Positions 26,008 through 39,618 of a stretch of 64,000 bases of DNA are shown here, one piece after another (position 1 is the stretch's first letter; the number at the start of each line of letters is the position of its first letter). Source of the DNA: Ficedula albicollis (taxonomy: Eukaryota; Chordata; Aves; Passeriformes; Muscicapidae); contig NC_021677.1 in NCBI RefSeq assembly GCF_000247815.1, positions 64,443,260 to 64,507,259 of the forward strand, read 5' to 3'. The position numbers and the translations under genes were made by a program. A model generated the notes under the pieces. It saw nothing but the letters and a program-made list of their open reading frames with translations. It was not told the origin of the DNA and did not search any database.

Positions 26008-26680
26008 TCACGGAATCACTGAATTCTCCAGGCTGGGAATCCCTCCGAGCCCATCGAGTCCAGCCCTGCCCAGCCCTGCCAAGGCCGCACTGTCCCTGTC
26101 CCCAGGTGCCACATCCCCAGGGATGGGCACTGCCCCTGGGCAGCTGTGCCAGGGCTGGGCAGTCCTTCCCAGGAAGGAATTGCTCCCAGCATCCACCCTG
26201 GACCTCCTCTGGTGCAATTCGAGGCTGTTTCCTCTTGTTCTCCTGTGTCTTTGCTGAGAAAAGATCCCAAACCCCCTCTGCCTCCACCCTTCTGCCACAC
26301 AGCTTAGAAAGGTGAGCAAGGTCCCTGAGCCTCCTTTTCTCCAGGCTGAGCCCCTTCCCAACTCCTCAGGAATTCTCCAGCCCCTTCCCAGCTCCCTCAG
26401 CAATTCTCCAGCCTCTTCCCACTCCCTCAGCAATTCTCCAGCCCCTTCCCATTTCCCTCAGAAATTCCCCAGCCCTTTCCCATTTCCATCAGCAATTCTC
26501 CAGCCCTTTCCCATTTCCCTCAGGAATTCTCCAGCCCCTTCCCATTTCCCTCAGGACCTCAGGAATTCTCCAGCCCCTTCCCAGCTCCATTCCCTGGACA
26601 CACTCCAGCCATCCATGCCTCTTCTGTCCTGGGGAGTCCAGGATGCCCCCAGGATTTGAGGTGCTGGCACATCTGTGGCA
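26008..26680 (-). mobile_element. CR1 LINE 3' half, antisense, with internal expansion
   Basis: Antisense CR1 from the tail ('cggaatcactgaattctcc', 'cgagcccatcgagtccagc') through 'ctgggcagtccttcccagg' and 'ctccttttctccaggctgag' to 'ccctggacacactccagcc' and 'aggatttgaggtgctggc'. About 26,345-26,590 is an internal 31 bp tandem expansion. Confidence 0.83.
26345..26590. repeat. 31 bp tandem array inside CR1
   Basis: Seven or eight copies of a 30-31 bp unit reading 'ccctcaggaattctccagcc' plus 'ccttcccattt' or 'agct'. The same CR1 position is expanded in the copy at 33.5-34.4 kb. Confidence 0.9.
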
Positions 26681-27539
26681 GGGGATCCTCCTCCCCTCAC
26701 CCCACCCCAAGCTCTGCTGACCTCACTGCTCTCCCCATGGCAAAACCCCCAGATTCCCGAATTTGAAGCAAGTGGTTTTGCTCTTCATAACAGACTTCAA
26801 AGAAAAGTTGGTCTGAGCAATGCCTGGCAAATACTGATCAGCCAGAATATGGAATATTTAATATTTCTCCTATTCTCCTAGAGGAGAATATTTCTCCTCT
26901 GAAATGAGGAGAAAATGTAATGAAGCTGAAGATGATACCACACAGATGGGATGACCTCCAAGGAATGGGCCATTTATTGCATCTACAATGAACTCTGAGG
27001 AATATTTTGGGTTGTTCAGCATTTCAGATATGATTTTTCCTCCAGAAGAGAATAAAAGGGGAACAAGGTCCTGCATTTCCTACCACTGTCGTGTCTTTTA
27101 CATTCTGAGGGCGATCTGAGTGCGCTATTTCAGACACCCTCAAGTACACAATAATCCCATCACTCACACAAGCAGTCCTAGCCTAAGGCAGGAAGATATA
27201 AATCCTTGGTGGTGTATTTAACCGTGAGCATCAGCTCAAGGTGGCCCCTGGGCAGGGAGGGTGATGACAGGTGTCCCTTTCTGCATGCACATCTCCTGTG
27301 ACACGGGGCTGTCACCTCCACGGGGACAGGTGGGCTCAGCACCCCTGACTCTGCACCGAGCTGCTTCCACCCAAACCTCCTCAACGAGCAAAATGTGCCA
27401 TGGGTGCCACTCCGTGTCCCCGGCAGCAGGGCTCAGAGAGATCCAGGATGAATCATTCTCTCAAGAGCCAGCTCAGGCCGTGCTCACAATCAGCTGGGCA
27501 CTTGGAGCCCACGTTTTGTCACGTTCATAAACTCCAGCC
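26681..27539. other. Unique sequence, no gene recognised
   Basis: Unique DNA; a small near-palindrome around 26,866-26,905 repeats 'tatttctcct'. Nothing else identified. Confidence 0.5.
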
Positions 27540-27990
27540 TTTGCTTTCCTGACCTATCAATCTTTCTTCTCTTTCAAGGGTAAATTAATCTTATTTAGAA
27601 ATGTCAATTAAACCAGTCAATCTTTTGATGGTATTAGAAAGTACTTGATATCCTTGCTGCCCTTTAATTTTATGAAACAAGGGAGAATAATCCTGCGAAA
27701 AAGAGCCCCTCCAGCGATAAGCTTGGCTGTAAAATATTAATTTTTAATGGCATTATGTTGGAACAAAATATTTTTTCTCTTTTTGTAAACAGATGGAAGA
27801 TTATATTTTCACTATTTATGAAAGGAAGTATTAATGCAAGAACGAACCTACAGAGGCAAAGACAATGTGGAGTTGCTGTTTAGCAGTTTTTAAAGGGGTT
27901 AGCCTTGGCCAAAATTTCAGAAAACACCTTAGCAAAACCTTACGGGCTTAATTAGGCACCAATTTTGTACTCCTTCTCCTATTTTAGCAT
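27540..27990. other. Long AT-rich island, possible conserved noncoding element
   Basis: The longest non-repetitive AT-rich stretch in the window (about 450 bases, almost no CpG). It holds 'ggtaaattaatcttattt', 'gtcaattaaaccagtcaatc', 'aaaatattaatttttaatgg' and a 'gccttggccaaa' NFI-like half-site pair. The composition matches that of vertebrate developmental enhancers; conservation must be checked. Confidence 0.4.
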
Positions 27991-28139
27991 TTCTAAGGAA
28001 GGAAGTGAGCACACTCAGTGTCTGTTCTCCTGATGTGCACTGGAGCAGGCCCAGTGAAGGCAGTGAGCTGAGTCAGGGGCAGGAGGCAAACGGTTCCGAG
28101 GGCAGAGCTCGGGCTGGGGGGAGAGCCTGGCTGTGCCCT

Positions 28140-28680
28140 GGGATCCTGATCCCACTGAGAGCCTGATCCCATGGGATCCTGATCCTACTGAGAGCCTGAT
28201 CCCACTGAGAGCCTGATCCCATGGGATCCTGATCCTACTGAGAGCCTGATCCCACTGAGAGCCTGATCCCATGGGATCCTGATCCTACTGAGAGCCTGAT
28301 CCCACTGAGAGCCTGATCCCATGGGATCCTGATCCTACTGAGAGCCTGATCCCACTGAGAGCCTGATCCCATGGGATCCTGATCCTACTGAGAGCCTGAT
28401 CCCACTGAGAGCCCTGAGAGCCTGATCCCATCCCATGGGATCCTGATCCTACTGAGAGCCTGATCCCACTGAGAGCCTGATCCCATGGGATCCTGATCCT
28501 ACTGAGAGCCTGATCCCACTGAGAGCCTGATCCCATGGGATCCTGATCCTACTGAGAGCCTGATCCCACTGAGAGCCTGATCCCATGGGATCCTGATCCT
28601 ACTGAGAGCCTGATCCCACGGGATCCTGATCCTACTGAGAGCTTGATCCCACTGAGAGCCTGGCTGTGCCCTGAGATCCT
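28140..28680. repeat. 50 bp minisatellite
   Basis: About ten copies of a 50 bp unit (for example starting at 28,173, 28,223 and 28,273) with 'gggatcctgatcctactgag' and 'agcctgatcccactgagag' modules. One unit near 28,410-28,435 carries an insertion. The right end decays from about 28,610. Confidence 0.95.
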
Positions 28681-28960
28681 GACCCTACTGAGATCCTGTC
28701 CCCACTGGGATCCTGATCCCACTGGGATCCTGGCTGTTCCCAGTGGGATTCTGTCCCCACCAAGCTCCAGACCCCACTGAGCTCGTGTCCCCCAGCACTC
28801 ACCAATCTCAGGGAGGAGATCTGCTGGCTGTCCCCACTGAGCTCCAGACCTCCCTGACATCCTGTCTCCACCAAACCAGCACTCACCAATCTCAGGGAGG
28901 AGATCTGTTGGCTGTCCCCACCAAACACCAGACCCCGAGACCACACTGACATCCTGTCCC
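28681..28960. repeat. Diverged minisatellite with 'ccaatctcagggaggagat' pair
   Basis: Irregular relatives of the arrays on both sides. Two copies of a roughly 90-base block containing 'ccaatctcagggaggagat' lie at about 28,802 and 28,885. Confidence 0.8.
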
Positions 28961-29165
28961 CACCAAGCTCCAGACCACACTGACATCCTGTCCCCACCAA
29001 GCTCCAGACCACACTGACATCCTGTCCCCACCAAGCTCCAGACCACACTGACATCCTGTCCCCACCAAGCTCCAGACCACACTGACATCCTGTCCCCACC
29101 AAGCTCCAGACCACACTGACATCCTGTCCCCATCGAGCTCCAGACCCCACCAAGCTCCAGACCCC
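28961..29165. repeat. 34 bp minisatellite
   Basis: Five or six near-identical 34 bp copies starting at 28,961, 28,995, 29,029, 29,063 and 29,097, each with 'caccaagctccagaccacac' then 'tgacatcctgtccc'. Confidence 0.93.
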
Positions 29166-30599
29166 CAGCCCTCACTGACACCCCACACCCGGGGCTTTTG
29201 CCAAGGCTCACCCACAGGCTGCTCTCGAGCCTCCAGAGCAGCTGAGGGCCACAGTGGCACCTGGACACCCCTGACGGCCCCTGGGCTGGACTGTGGCTGG
29301 CCAGCTGTGGGACACGGTGGCAAAGGCAGTGGCACAAGCAGTGGCACAAGCAGTAGCAGCCGTGTGCAGGGGGGTGAGGGCTGGGTACCCCTGAACAAGG
29401 GCAGATAAAACGTCCCCACAGTTGCTCAGGACTGAAGCCATCCATCCACTTCTCCTTTTAGATCCTCCCCATGCCCTGGGGATGCTACAGCTCCAGGGAA
29501 CACAGGGCACAATGTGACAAGCTCCAAGGATGGAAAGGGAGGAGTGACACAGATGTCACATCTCACATTCAGCCTGGTGCAGCATCCCTCAAGCTTCATC
29601 CACGGGATGCTGACCAAGCTGTGGGATGTCCTTCCTACCGTCCAAAAGCCAGCATCTTCCCACAGCTGGCACCAGCTCTCTCTTTATCTTCCCGTGACAC
29701 CAGCGGCTCTGGAATCTGGGATTTTAGTTCTTCATGGAAGACAACCTGGCTGTTTCAGACAAAGCTGCCACTGTGAACACTGAGGCACAGCTGCACCTAG
29801 ACACATCCCTGGGGCATCAACCAGAGCTGGTTTGAGCAGTGGGGTGCCACCTGTGCCCCTCTAGAGCACTGTGCCCCTCCAGCACTTCCCCTGGGGTCCT
29901 GGGCAGGCTGAACTGGGGGCGAGGGGACCCCAAACCTTCCTCCCCAGTCAGGCTCTGGGCACTGGGCAGCCAAAGGCACAAGTGCTGCAGCTGGGGCGGA
30001 GCAGAGGCTCAGAGGATGCCGTTTTAGCCATAAGGTGACAAAGGGAGGATCGGGGCAGGGCTGGAGCAGCAGCAGCGGGACAGGCACTGCCAGCAGTGTC
30101 ACCCTGTTTCACAGGGATCTGCTGCCGAGGGAGGTGCTGACAGTGTGAGCCCGCCCCTGCTGTGCCCGGGCTGATCCCAGCAGCCCCTCTTGAAATATTC
30201 AAATATTAACAAAACCTCCTTTAAAGAGCAGCACAACGGCCACTGACCCCACCCTTCCCTGCCTCCTCTCCAGACAATTTCTCGAGAGAGAGTTTCTGTG
30301 CTAAATAAGCCCACGGGCACCTCCATCTCTGCTGTGGCTCTATATCCACTGATAGCACACCAAAGCCATTTCTGGGTGCGTGCAATGGGAAAATGGGTGA
30401 GACTGACAGCACAGGGCCTCTCTGAGTCTGGAGCGCCACTGCTCACAGTGACTCCCCAAGGCAGAGCTGAGGGGACTGTCCCCTCACGTGCCAGGTGCAG
30501 GTACCCACGTAATAAATCCTGCTGGGGCTCTCATGCTTTCTCTTTTCTGTCTGAAATGATCCCATTCTGAGGGTCTGTAACAGACAGGGACTCACATTC
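29166..30599. other. Unique sequence, no gene recognised
   Basis: About 1.4 kb of unique DNA. Open frames up to about 115 codons, none recognisable. Confidence 0.5.
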
Positions 30600-30960
30600 A
30601 GTGATCTTTGTAAGAGATTTTTAAAAATACATCAGGCTTAACATCAATAGCAGAGACAGGGAGCCACATTAATAAATCCATGGGCATTAAACCAAGGATT
30701 ATTTTTATCTGGCTGAGATGCTGATTTTTATTCTAAAACGTTCTTCAACAGCAAAACCAAAGAATGATGTCACCACTAATCAGGAGTCCGACAAGAGCAG
30801 AAAGGAGAAAAACCAGTGGATGGAATATTTGTGATCAAACACAGTGACAGAACCCAGAAGAGCTCATTCTGAAGAGCAGCAACGGGAAGTAAAATCTGGA
30901 TTCTGCTCAGAGATTTTCATGCAACTGCCCTGCTTTTTGTAAATTCTCATGTTCTGCAGA
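30600..30960. other. AT-rich island
   Basis: Non-repetitive and relatively AT-rich, with 'cacattaataaatcc' and 'aaggattatttttatctgg'. A possible conserved noncoding element, weak. Confidence 0.25.
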
Positions 30961-31240
30961 GTGTCAGGTCAGGAGCCCATCTCTCCATGGGCTGTGGCTC
31001 CACAGTGCCAGGCTTGGGCCAAGCCCAGCAGCCTGGGGGGCAAAGCCCAGGCCTGGGCAGCCTGGGCCCCCTCCAGAGCCAGCCTGGGCTGGAGGGGATG
31101 GCTGAGCCACAGATCCCGAGGGCCTCTGCTGGCCTCAGCCAGCCCTCACATTTTGTACTTTGTTTGGGGGTTTTTTAATTCATAGAAAATGTTCAGGGAA
31201 CAAAAAGCATCGTGGAGAATGAGAACAGTTCAGTACTTAA

Positions 31241-31530
31241 TAGAATAGAATAGAATAGAATAGAATAGAATAGAATAGAATAGAATAGAATAGAATAGAA
31301 TAGAATAGAATAGAATAGAATAGAATAGAATAGAATAGAATAGAATAGAATAGAATAGAATAGAATAGAATAGAATAGAATAGAATAGAATAGAATAGAA
31401 TAGAATAGAATAGAATAGAATAGAATAGAATAGAATAGAATAGAATAGAATAGAATAGAATAGAATAGAATAGAATAGAATAGAATAGAATAGAATAGAA
31501 TAGAATAGAATAGAATAGAATAGAATAGAA
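31241..31530. repeat. Perfect (TAGAA)58 array
   Basis: 290 bases of TAGAA, exactly 58 copies with no interruption. It joins directly to an antisense CR1-like tail at 31,531, so the array probably grew from the short repeats at the CR1 3' terminus. It gives a repeating Phe-Tyr-Ser-Ile-Leu frame on the minus strand that is not a gene. Confidence 0.98.
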
Positions 31531-31650
31531 CATTTCAACTGAAGGGACCCACAGTACCCATCTGGTCCAACTGCCTGACCACTTCAGAGCTGACCAATAC
31601 TCTGTGGCTACTGCTCCCCTCTGTGCCACACAGGCAGTACCCAAGGTGAG
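31531..31650 (-). mobile_element. CR1-like 3' end, antisense
   Basis: 'acatttcaactgaagggacc', 'catctggtccaactgcc' and 'tgaccacttcagagctgacc' match the reverse complement of an avian CR1 3' end. The adjacent TAGAA array is its expanded tail. Confidence 0.6.
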
Positions 31651-31724
31651 GAATGCTGGTGGCTGTCCCCAAAACACGAGCCCTGTGCCCCAGTGGGCCC
31701 AGAGATGAGCTGGGTTTGGCACAG

Positions 31725-31850
31725 ACTGAACACAGCCACTGTAGGAGGAATCCTTCTTGGGAGGTGTCCCTGCCATGGCAGGGGTGGCTCTGGGGGGGAT
31801 TTAATGTCCCTTCAACCCAAACCCTTCTGGGATCCCTGCTCCTGTACAAG
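31725..31850 (+). mobile_element. CR1 LINE 3'-end fragment
   Basis: 'gggaggtgtccctgccatgg', 'tttaatgtcccttcaaccc' and 'cttctgggatccctg' give the terminal sense CR1 order. It ends directly at the LTR that follows. Confidence 0.6.
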
Positions 31851-31855
31851 AAGGA

Positions 31856-32542
31856 TGTTACTGTGGCTACACTCGGAGTCTTTGTATCGGATAGACAGGG
31901 ATCAGGGACAAAGCTCATTCAGCCTGTATTAGCTAAAAGTTGCCATTACTGTTGCATTTATTGTAAGGGTAAAATACAGAGGGTCTTACAAAGGGTTGTT
32001 CTCAGCAGCCCAGAGTAAAACTGCAAGTGAGTTAGAGCAATGGCATAAGAGAAGAAGAGAGAGAAGGAGAGAGGAGAGCAGAGAGGAGGAGGGGAAGAGG
32101 GCAGAGAGGGAGCGAGACAGGAGCAAAAAGAGCAATTTCCCGTTTACAATACTTTAAATCTTTTTCTATCATGAATATTCTAATTCCCACTTAACCAATC
32201 TAATACAAGATACAAATTCCGCTCTTCCGATGCAAGTTTTGTAGCATTTACATAGAGCCTATAGGAGCCGCGATATTAGCATGGTGTGTTACATTTCAAA
32301 CTCTAAAAACTACCCTTTGTACCCTGGGGGGGGTGAGTCAGACCCTCGTGCCCACTATCAGGCAAAAGGCATTGTTCTATCAAGAGGGGATTAGCTCGAG
32401 CCGGCTATCCCATTGTCCTGTGGTTATTCAGTAACTGTGGCTTGGTATCTCCAAAGTGGCTTTCATTTCCATTGCGTTTATGGTTTCTATATTCTCAGAA
32501 TCTGAGCATTCATACTTGTGGGGTTATCCCCAATATCCAACA
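31856..32542 (-). mobile_element. Solo LTR of an endogenous retrovirus, antisense
   Basis: On the minus strand the element would start TGTTGGATATTGGGG (at 32,542) and end CA (at 31,856), with an AATAAA at 31,962-31,957 about 100 bases before the 3' end. A purine-rich patch lies at about 32,046-32,120. I found no internal retroviral coding. No target-site duplication is visible, so the left boundary is uncertain. Family not assigned. Confidence 0.5.
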
Positions 32543-32636
32543 CCTCACCGCTGTGGTGCAGAGCTGTGCTCCCCTCTGAGCCAACCTCCGGCTTCATGAC
32601 TGCCACGAGGGGCTGCTCCAGGGGCTGCAAACAGGA

Positions 32637-33135
32637 CCACAGAGGAACAGAGGCATAGAGACAGAGACACAGAATCACAGAGGAACAGAGACACAGAGCC
32701 ACAGAGACACAGAACCACAGAGACACAGAACCACAGAGACACAGAACCACAGAGACACAGAACCACAGAGACACAGAACCACAGAGACACAGAACCACAG
32801 AGACACAGAACCACAGAGACACAGAACCACAGAGACACAGAACCACAGAGACACAGAACCACAGAGACACAGAACCACAGAGACACAGAACCACAGAGAC
32901 ACAGAACCACAGAGACACAGAACCACAGAGACACAGAACCACAGAGACACAGAACCACAGAGACACAGAACCACAGAGACACAGAACCACAGAGACACAG
33001 AACCACAGAGACACAGAACCACAGAGACACAGAACCACAGAGACACAGAACCACAGAGACACAGAACCACAAAGACACAGAACCACAGAGCCACAGAGAC
33101 ACAGAGCCACAGAACCACAGAACCACAGAGCCATC
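32637..33135. repeat. 16 bp minisatellite
   Basis: About 24 near-perfect copies of a 16 bp unit ('aaccacagagacacag') with diverged copies at both ends. Three units make 48 bases, so frames stay open on the minus strand (repeating Ser-Leu-Trp-Phe-Cys); not coding. Confidence 0.96.
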
Positions 33136-33486
33136 TAGAAGGGCTTGGGAAAAGCCTCTCAAATCATCCAGGTCCTTCAGCCCTGCCATGGCCAATGCCC
33201 AGCCCTGTCCCCAAGTGCCACATCCCCAGGACTTTTAAATCCCTCCAGGGACGGGGACTCCACCCCTGCCCTGGCAGTTGTGCCAGGGCTGGACAATCCT
33301 TTCCATGAAGAAATTCTTCCCAAAGTCCCCCCTGAGCCTCCCCAGGCCCAGCCTGAGGCCGTTCCCTCTCCTCCTGTCCCTGTCCCTGTTCCCAGAGCCC
33401 GACCCCCCCGGCTGTCCCCTCCTGGCAGGGAGTTGTGCAGAGCCACAGGGGCCCTGAGCCTCCTTTTCTCCAGCTGAGCCCCTGCC

Positions 33487-34331
<845 letters not shown>

Positions 34332-34395
34332 AGCTCCCTCAGGAATTCTCCAGCCCCTTCCCAGCTCCCTCAGGAATTCCCAGCCCCTTCCCAGC
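34332..34395. repeat. 31 bp tandem array inside CR1, right part
   Basis: Two further 'agctccctcaggaattc' units, then the CR1 continues. Confidence 0.85.
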
Positions 34396-34530
34396 CCCGT
34401 TCCCTGCCCTGGACATGCTCCAGCCCTTCCAGGTCTTTCCCTCCAGGGCTCTCAGAGCTGTCCCAGTGCTGGAGGAGCCTCAGCAGGGCCAGCACAGGGG
34501 ACAGGCGCTGCCCTGGCCCTGCTGCCATGG

Positions 34531-35929
34531 CTGATGAGGATTTGAGGATTTTCTGTGTTTCAGACAGAAATAAGGAGCAGTGGGGCAGTGCCAGTGAGGT
34601 GTTGCTGTGGCACAAACGCGATGAGCTGCCCCAGGCTCTGCTCACACCGAGTGTTCCTTCTGCACACTTGATTGTTGGGCTGGGGCCTTTTCCCTCTCTA
34701 CTTTTTAAAGATCTTATTAATTGATTAGCCAGAATTTGCAGTGTGACAAGTACCCCAGGACTATTCCAAGAGGGAAAACCGACCCCTGCAGGGTTCCCAC
34801 TGTGGCTGTGCCCAGAGCTGGGATGAAAGAGCTAAACTTTTCCAGCAGGAGCTTTGCCAAGGAGGAAGAAAATTGTGAAAAGAGCTTATGAGCCAAGGAT
34901 ACACCTGCATTCAACACAGTGTCTCTTTTCAACACAAAATACCTTCCTGGCTCAGAGATCCCTTTTCTGATTAAAGTTTTTGGAAGTGGCACACTCCTGT
35001 AATACATTTTGATGAAATTCCATTCTCCAGTGAAATTGTTATAGTGGATAACTTCCAGGCAACAGCAGCAGGAAGACTGTTAATCAGGATCAGGAGAATA
35101 TAGAGTGCCTGCAAACCCAGCATTAAGCCACCTATGACAGGCAGCCCCCAAATTCATGGCTCACACAGAACAAACTTATTTTTGAGAGCAGAATTACAAA
35201 GATATAAAAACAGGGGGGAAAAGCCTTGAAAGCCAGAGTGTGATTACCTTCACTCTGCTCCATTCTGAGCTGCCACTGGGGAGCTGAGGCTTTAGCTCAG
35301 AGTGCAGACTGCCATCCATCCTGCCCAGGGGTAATGAGGGAGCGACCCAGCAATGTGTGCCTGGGCTGAAACGGTGAGAGGGAGCCTGGGGGTGCAGGGA
35401 GCAGCTCCAAACCTGATCCTGTGGGCAGAGCTGAGCTCACCCAGTGCCCCTGTCCCTCTCCTGTTAGAGCACCAGTGCCCAAATCCCTCCCCAGCTCAGG
35501 CCGAGCTCAGAGCAGGGACAGAGAGCTCAGAGCCCCAGGGTGGAAGATGGGTCACAGAGAGTTAAAGTGCTTTACTGGGATCCTAGAGAAAATCTGTTTG
35601 GCGTTGAATTACCTCACTTCCTTCCAGGGGATTTTACTTCTCTGCTGTTTTGGGTCTCATCAAGCACAGGAACACGCATGGATGAGGCTCCTGAGGAGCT
35701 GCGAAAACAGGAATTCAGAAAAACAGAATAGATGCAAAAGATTCAGGGAGAGGTGACCAAACTTAGTACTTATCTCTTCTGTAAATGGCATTACTGGCTG
35801 ATAAATGGATCCAGGTGACTCTGACAGCACTGATGAATGACTTATTGCAGAAAACATGAAGATTGATGCATTGTTCAGCCCTAAACTAGACACATGATGT
35901 TAATTCACTGGTAGGGCCTACAACCTGGA
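34531..35929. other. Unique sequence, no gene recognised
   Basis: About 1.4 kb of unique DNA; nothing identified. Confidence 0.5.
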
Positions 35930-36639
35930 GTCCATCAGCATCTATAATTAAACACGTTGCTTCATGAATTTTACAAATATGGCAAAAAGTTGCTAATGGA
36001 GTGTCTTAAATTCTGTTAACATTCATTTAATCTCTTTGGTATCTCTTTAAACACACATTTAAAATTCTAATCACTGCAAAAAGACTTTAATAAGACACAA
36101 TGTTAATGAAATATGTGAAGGAGCTATTGAAAGACAGAATTGTTGGGAAAAGAATGCAAGAAAGAGAAAAGAAGCAGGCTAAGCTGAACTGGCATGGAAA
36201 TCCAGCCAGGGAGTTATTTAAAGGCTAAGGAAAAGCACAGATGTGTCCTAGGATAGCAGGATTTTAAAAGGGTTTTTGTACTAAATACTCGTTATTTGGA
36301 TTAATTAGGGGATTACACTTTGAAACTGTTCCAGCTCTATCATTTGTAGATTTTCTTTCTACTTTGCAGGTCCACAGCTCCTGAAATGGGAACATTTTGG
36401 GTGGGGATGACTCAGAGTGCTCTGCAGAAATGTGAGGAAAGCATTTCCACCTCACAGCACGTTCCTGCCATATTTCTGCCGTGAAATTTTATTCATCTTT
36501 ATCACTTTTTTTAATTGTATTGACCCTTCTCCAGGAGGAAGATGTAAAAAATCATAGTAGTGGAATAATTTGCAGCATAAAAATTCTTGTTTTTCCCCAT
36601 TTTAATGCCACCCTTTAAAATAAATCCCAGCAATTGCAT
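35930..36639. other. AT-rich unique sequence
   Basis: AT-rich DNA with low CpG, including 'cattcatttaatctctttgg' and 'gttatttggattaattaggg'. Possible conserved noncoding sequence, unproven. Confidence 0.3.
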
Positions 36640-36815
36640 TAGGGGCCAATGGCACCAGCACAGGGACTGGAAGTGTCCAGGGCCAGGCTGGGCAGGGCTC
36701 GGAGCAGCCTGGTCCAATTCTCCTTAGAAAGTTCTCCCTGCCCGTGGCGGGGGTGGAACAAGACAAGCTTTAAGGTCTCTCCCAACCCAAGCACTCCTTG
36801 ATTCTTGCTTCCATG
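36640..36815 (+). mobile_element. CR1 LINE 3'-end fragment
   Basis: 'actggaagtgtccagggcc', 'ggagcagcctggtccaattc', 'ctttaaggtctctcccaacc' and 'actccttgattcttgc' give the sense CR1 3' end with a degenerate tail. Confidence 0.7.
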
Positions 36816-37327
36816 ACTGCTTTGTGAACATTCCACGACATTTTCCCACACCCTGGTAGCTCCAGTCCTCTGCCAGATCCCACCAGCTGCATCTGAACAC
36901 CCAGGTGTGCTGGAGCTCAAAGATAAATCCTGCAGGCTGTGCCACCAAGGAAACCTTTCTTTCCTCACAAACAGCCAGTTTGAAATTCATTAAGTTGATC
37001 CTGGAAAGCACTTCTGGGGCTTGGGCACACTCCTTTGCTAGGGAACATTTTTGAGGCTCTCTAACTGTAGCAAGGCAAAAATTGTCCAGAAGCATTCCTG
37101 CAGCAGAAATGGGCCATTTCATGCCCAATTCACAATATGCAGGAGTCAATACATGCCAGTAACCTGAGCTGAGCAGGGAAGAACCATCTGTGTTATTAAA
37201 GCTGGCTGTGATTAGCTGGTGCAGGCATCACAGGAGTGCCACAGGAGGCTGTGGGGACTCCCCTTGGGCACACACAGACTTCCAAATGCCCTCTGCACAC
37301 AGTCTTTCTGCACCTTTGGTTTGGTGC
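36816..37327. other. Unique sequence, no gene recognised
   Basis: Unique DNA up to the solo LTR; nothing identified. Confidence 0.5.
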
Positions 37328-37855
37328 TGCTGGGGAGGATGAGGATGTGACAGGAGGGTCTCACAGATAGGTGTGTATAACAGAAAGATTGTTGAATGTA
37401 GAATCTGAAGAAGGAATAGAAATTATAGCAAGTTTTGGTGTAGAAGAAAAGAATTGCTGAGCCTGGCTAACTAAGAAGGCAAAGAGCAAGTGAGCTGGAA
37501 GGGGCTTTTATGACTCTCAGCAAAGGATAAAACCACCTCAAACAAAAGATGTTTTTACCAAGCAGAAAGATTTTCATAGACAAACAAAAATGCCATGTTG
37601 CAAGCAGAGAAAACATCTCAGAATTTTCCACTGCAAGCAAACTGAAAAGCAACTTCTAGCTTAAACTGTAGCCCACAAACTTTTGGTGATTGAAATATTA
37701 ACATGAGTATGGTAATGTTGGTAGTTAGGATGGTCTATAGGTGTTGATGGGTTGTAATGTAATAAGATGCACAGCAGAGAAAGAAATATAATGCTTTGTA
37801 ACATTAACAGAACAGAGCTTCAGGACACATGGCTTGCCCATGGCCAGCAGCTATA

Positions 37856-37888
<33 letters not shown>

Positions 37889-37975
37889 GAGCCACAGCTG
37901 CTGTAAGCTGGTCTGTGCAATAAACAGCATGTGGAGAGCCCCCTGAAGCGTCCATCTCTCTGTCCAGCTCTTACA
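37328..37975 (+). mobile_element. Solo LTR of an endogenous retrovirus
   Basis: About 648 bases starting TGCTGGGGAGGATGAGG and ending 'cagctcttaCA'. It has an AATAAA at 37,919-37,924, about 50 bases before the end, and a (TA)n run at 37,859-37,888. The flanks 'ggtgc' (37,323-37,327) and 'ggtac' (37,976-37,980) look like a 5 bp target-site duplication with one mismatch. A second, truncated copy lies at 58,436-58,907 in the opposite direction, which fixes the 5' boundary. No internal viral genes are present. Confidence 0.75.
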
Positions 37976-38097
37976 GGTACCTGCATGCCCAGCCCTGGAA
38001 CAGCAGGACAGTCCCAGCATCTCTGTGTGCAGCTGTTTCAGCTCCTGTTCAAAGCTCTGCCATGCCCTGGCCATGGCACCCAGCTCCCTGAGAGCAG

Positions 38098-39615
<1,518 letters not shown>

Positions 39616-39618
39616 TGC

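Noticed and set aside
32487..33195. Cys/Leu/Trp-rich membrane-like protein on the minus strand
   Set aside because: Arises from three phases of a 16 bp minisatellite; hydrophobicity is incidental.
37467..37652. 61-residue protein conserved between 37.5 and 58.6 kb
   Set aside because: The similarity is explained by two copies of the same LTR; the frame is within U3 and not a gene.
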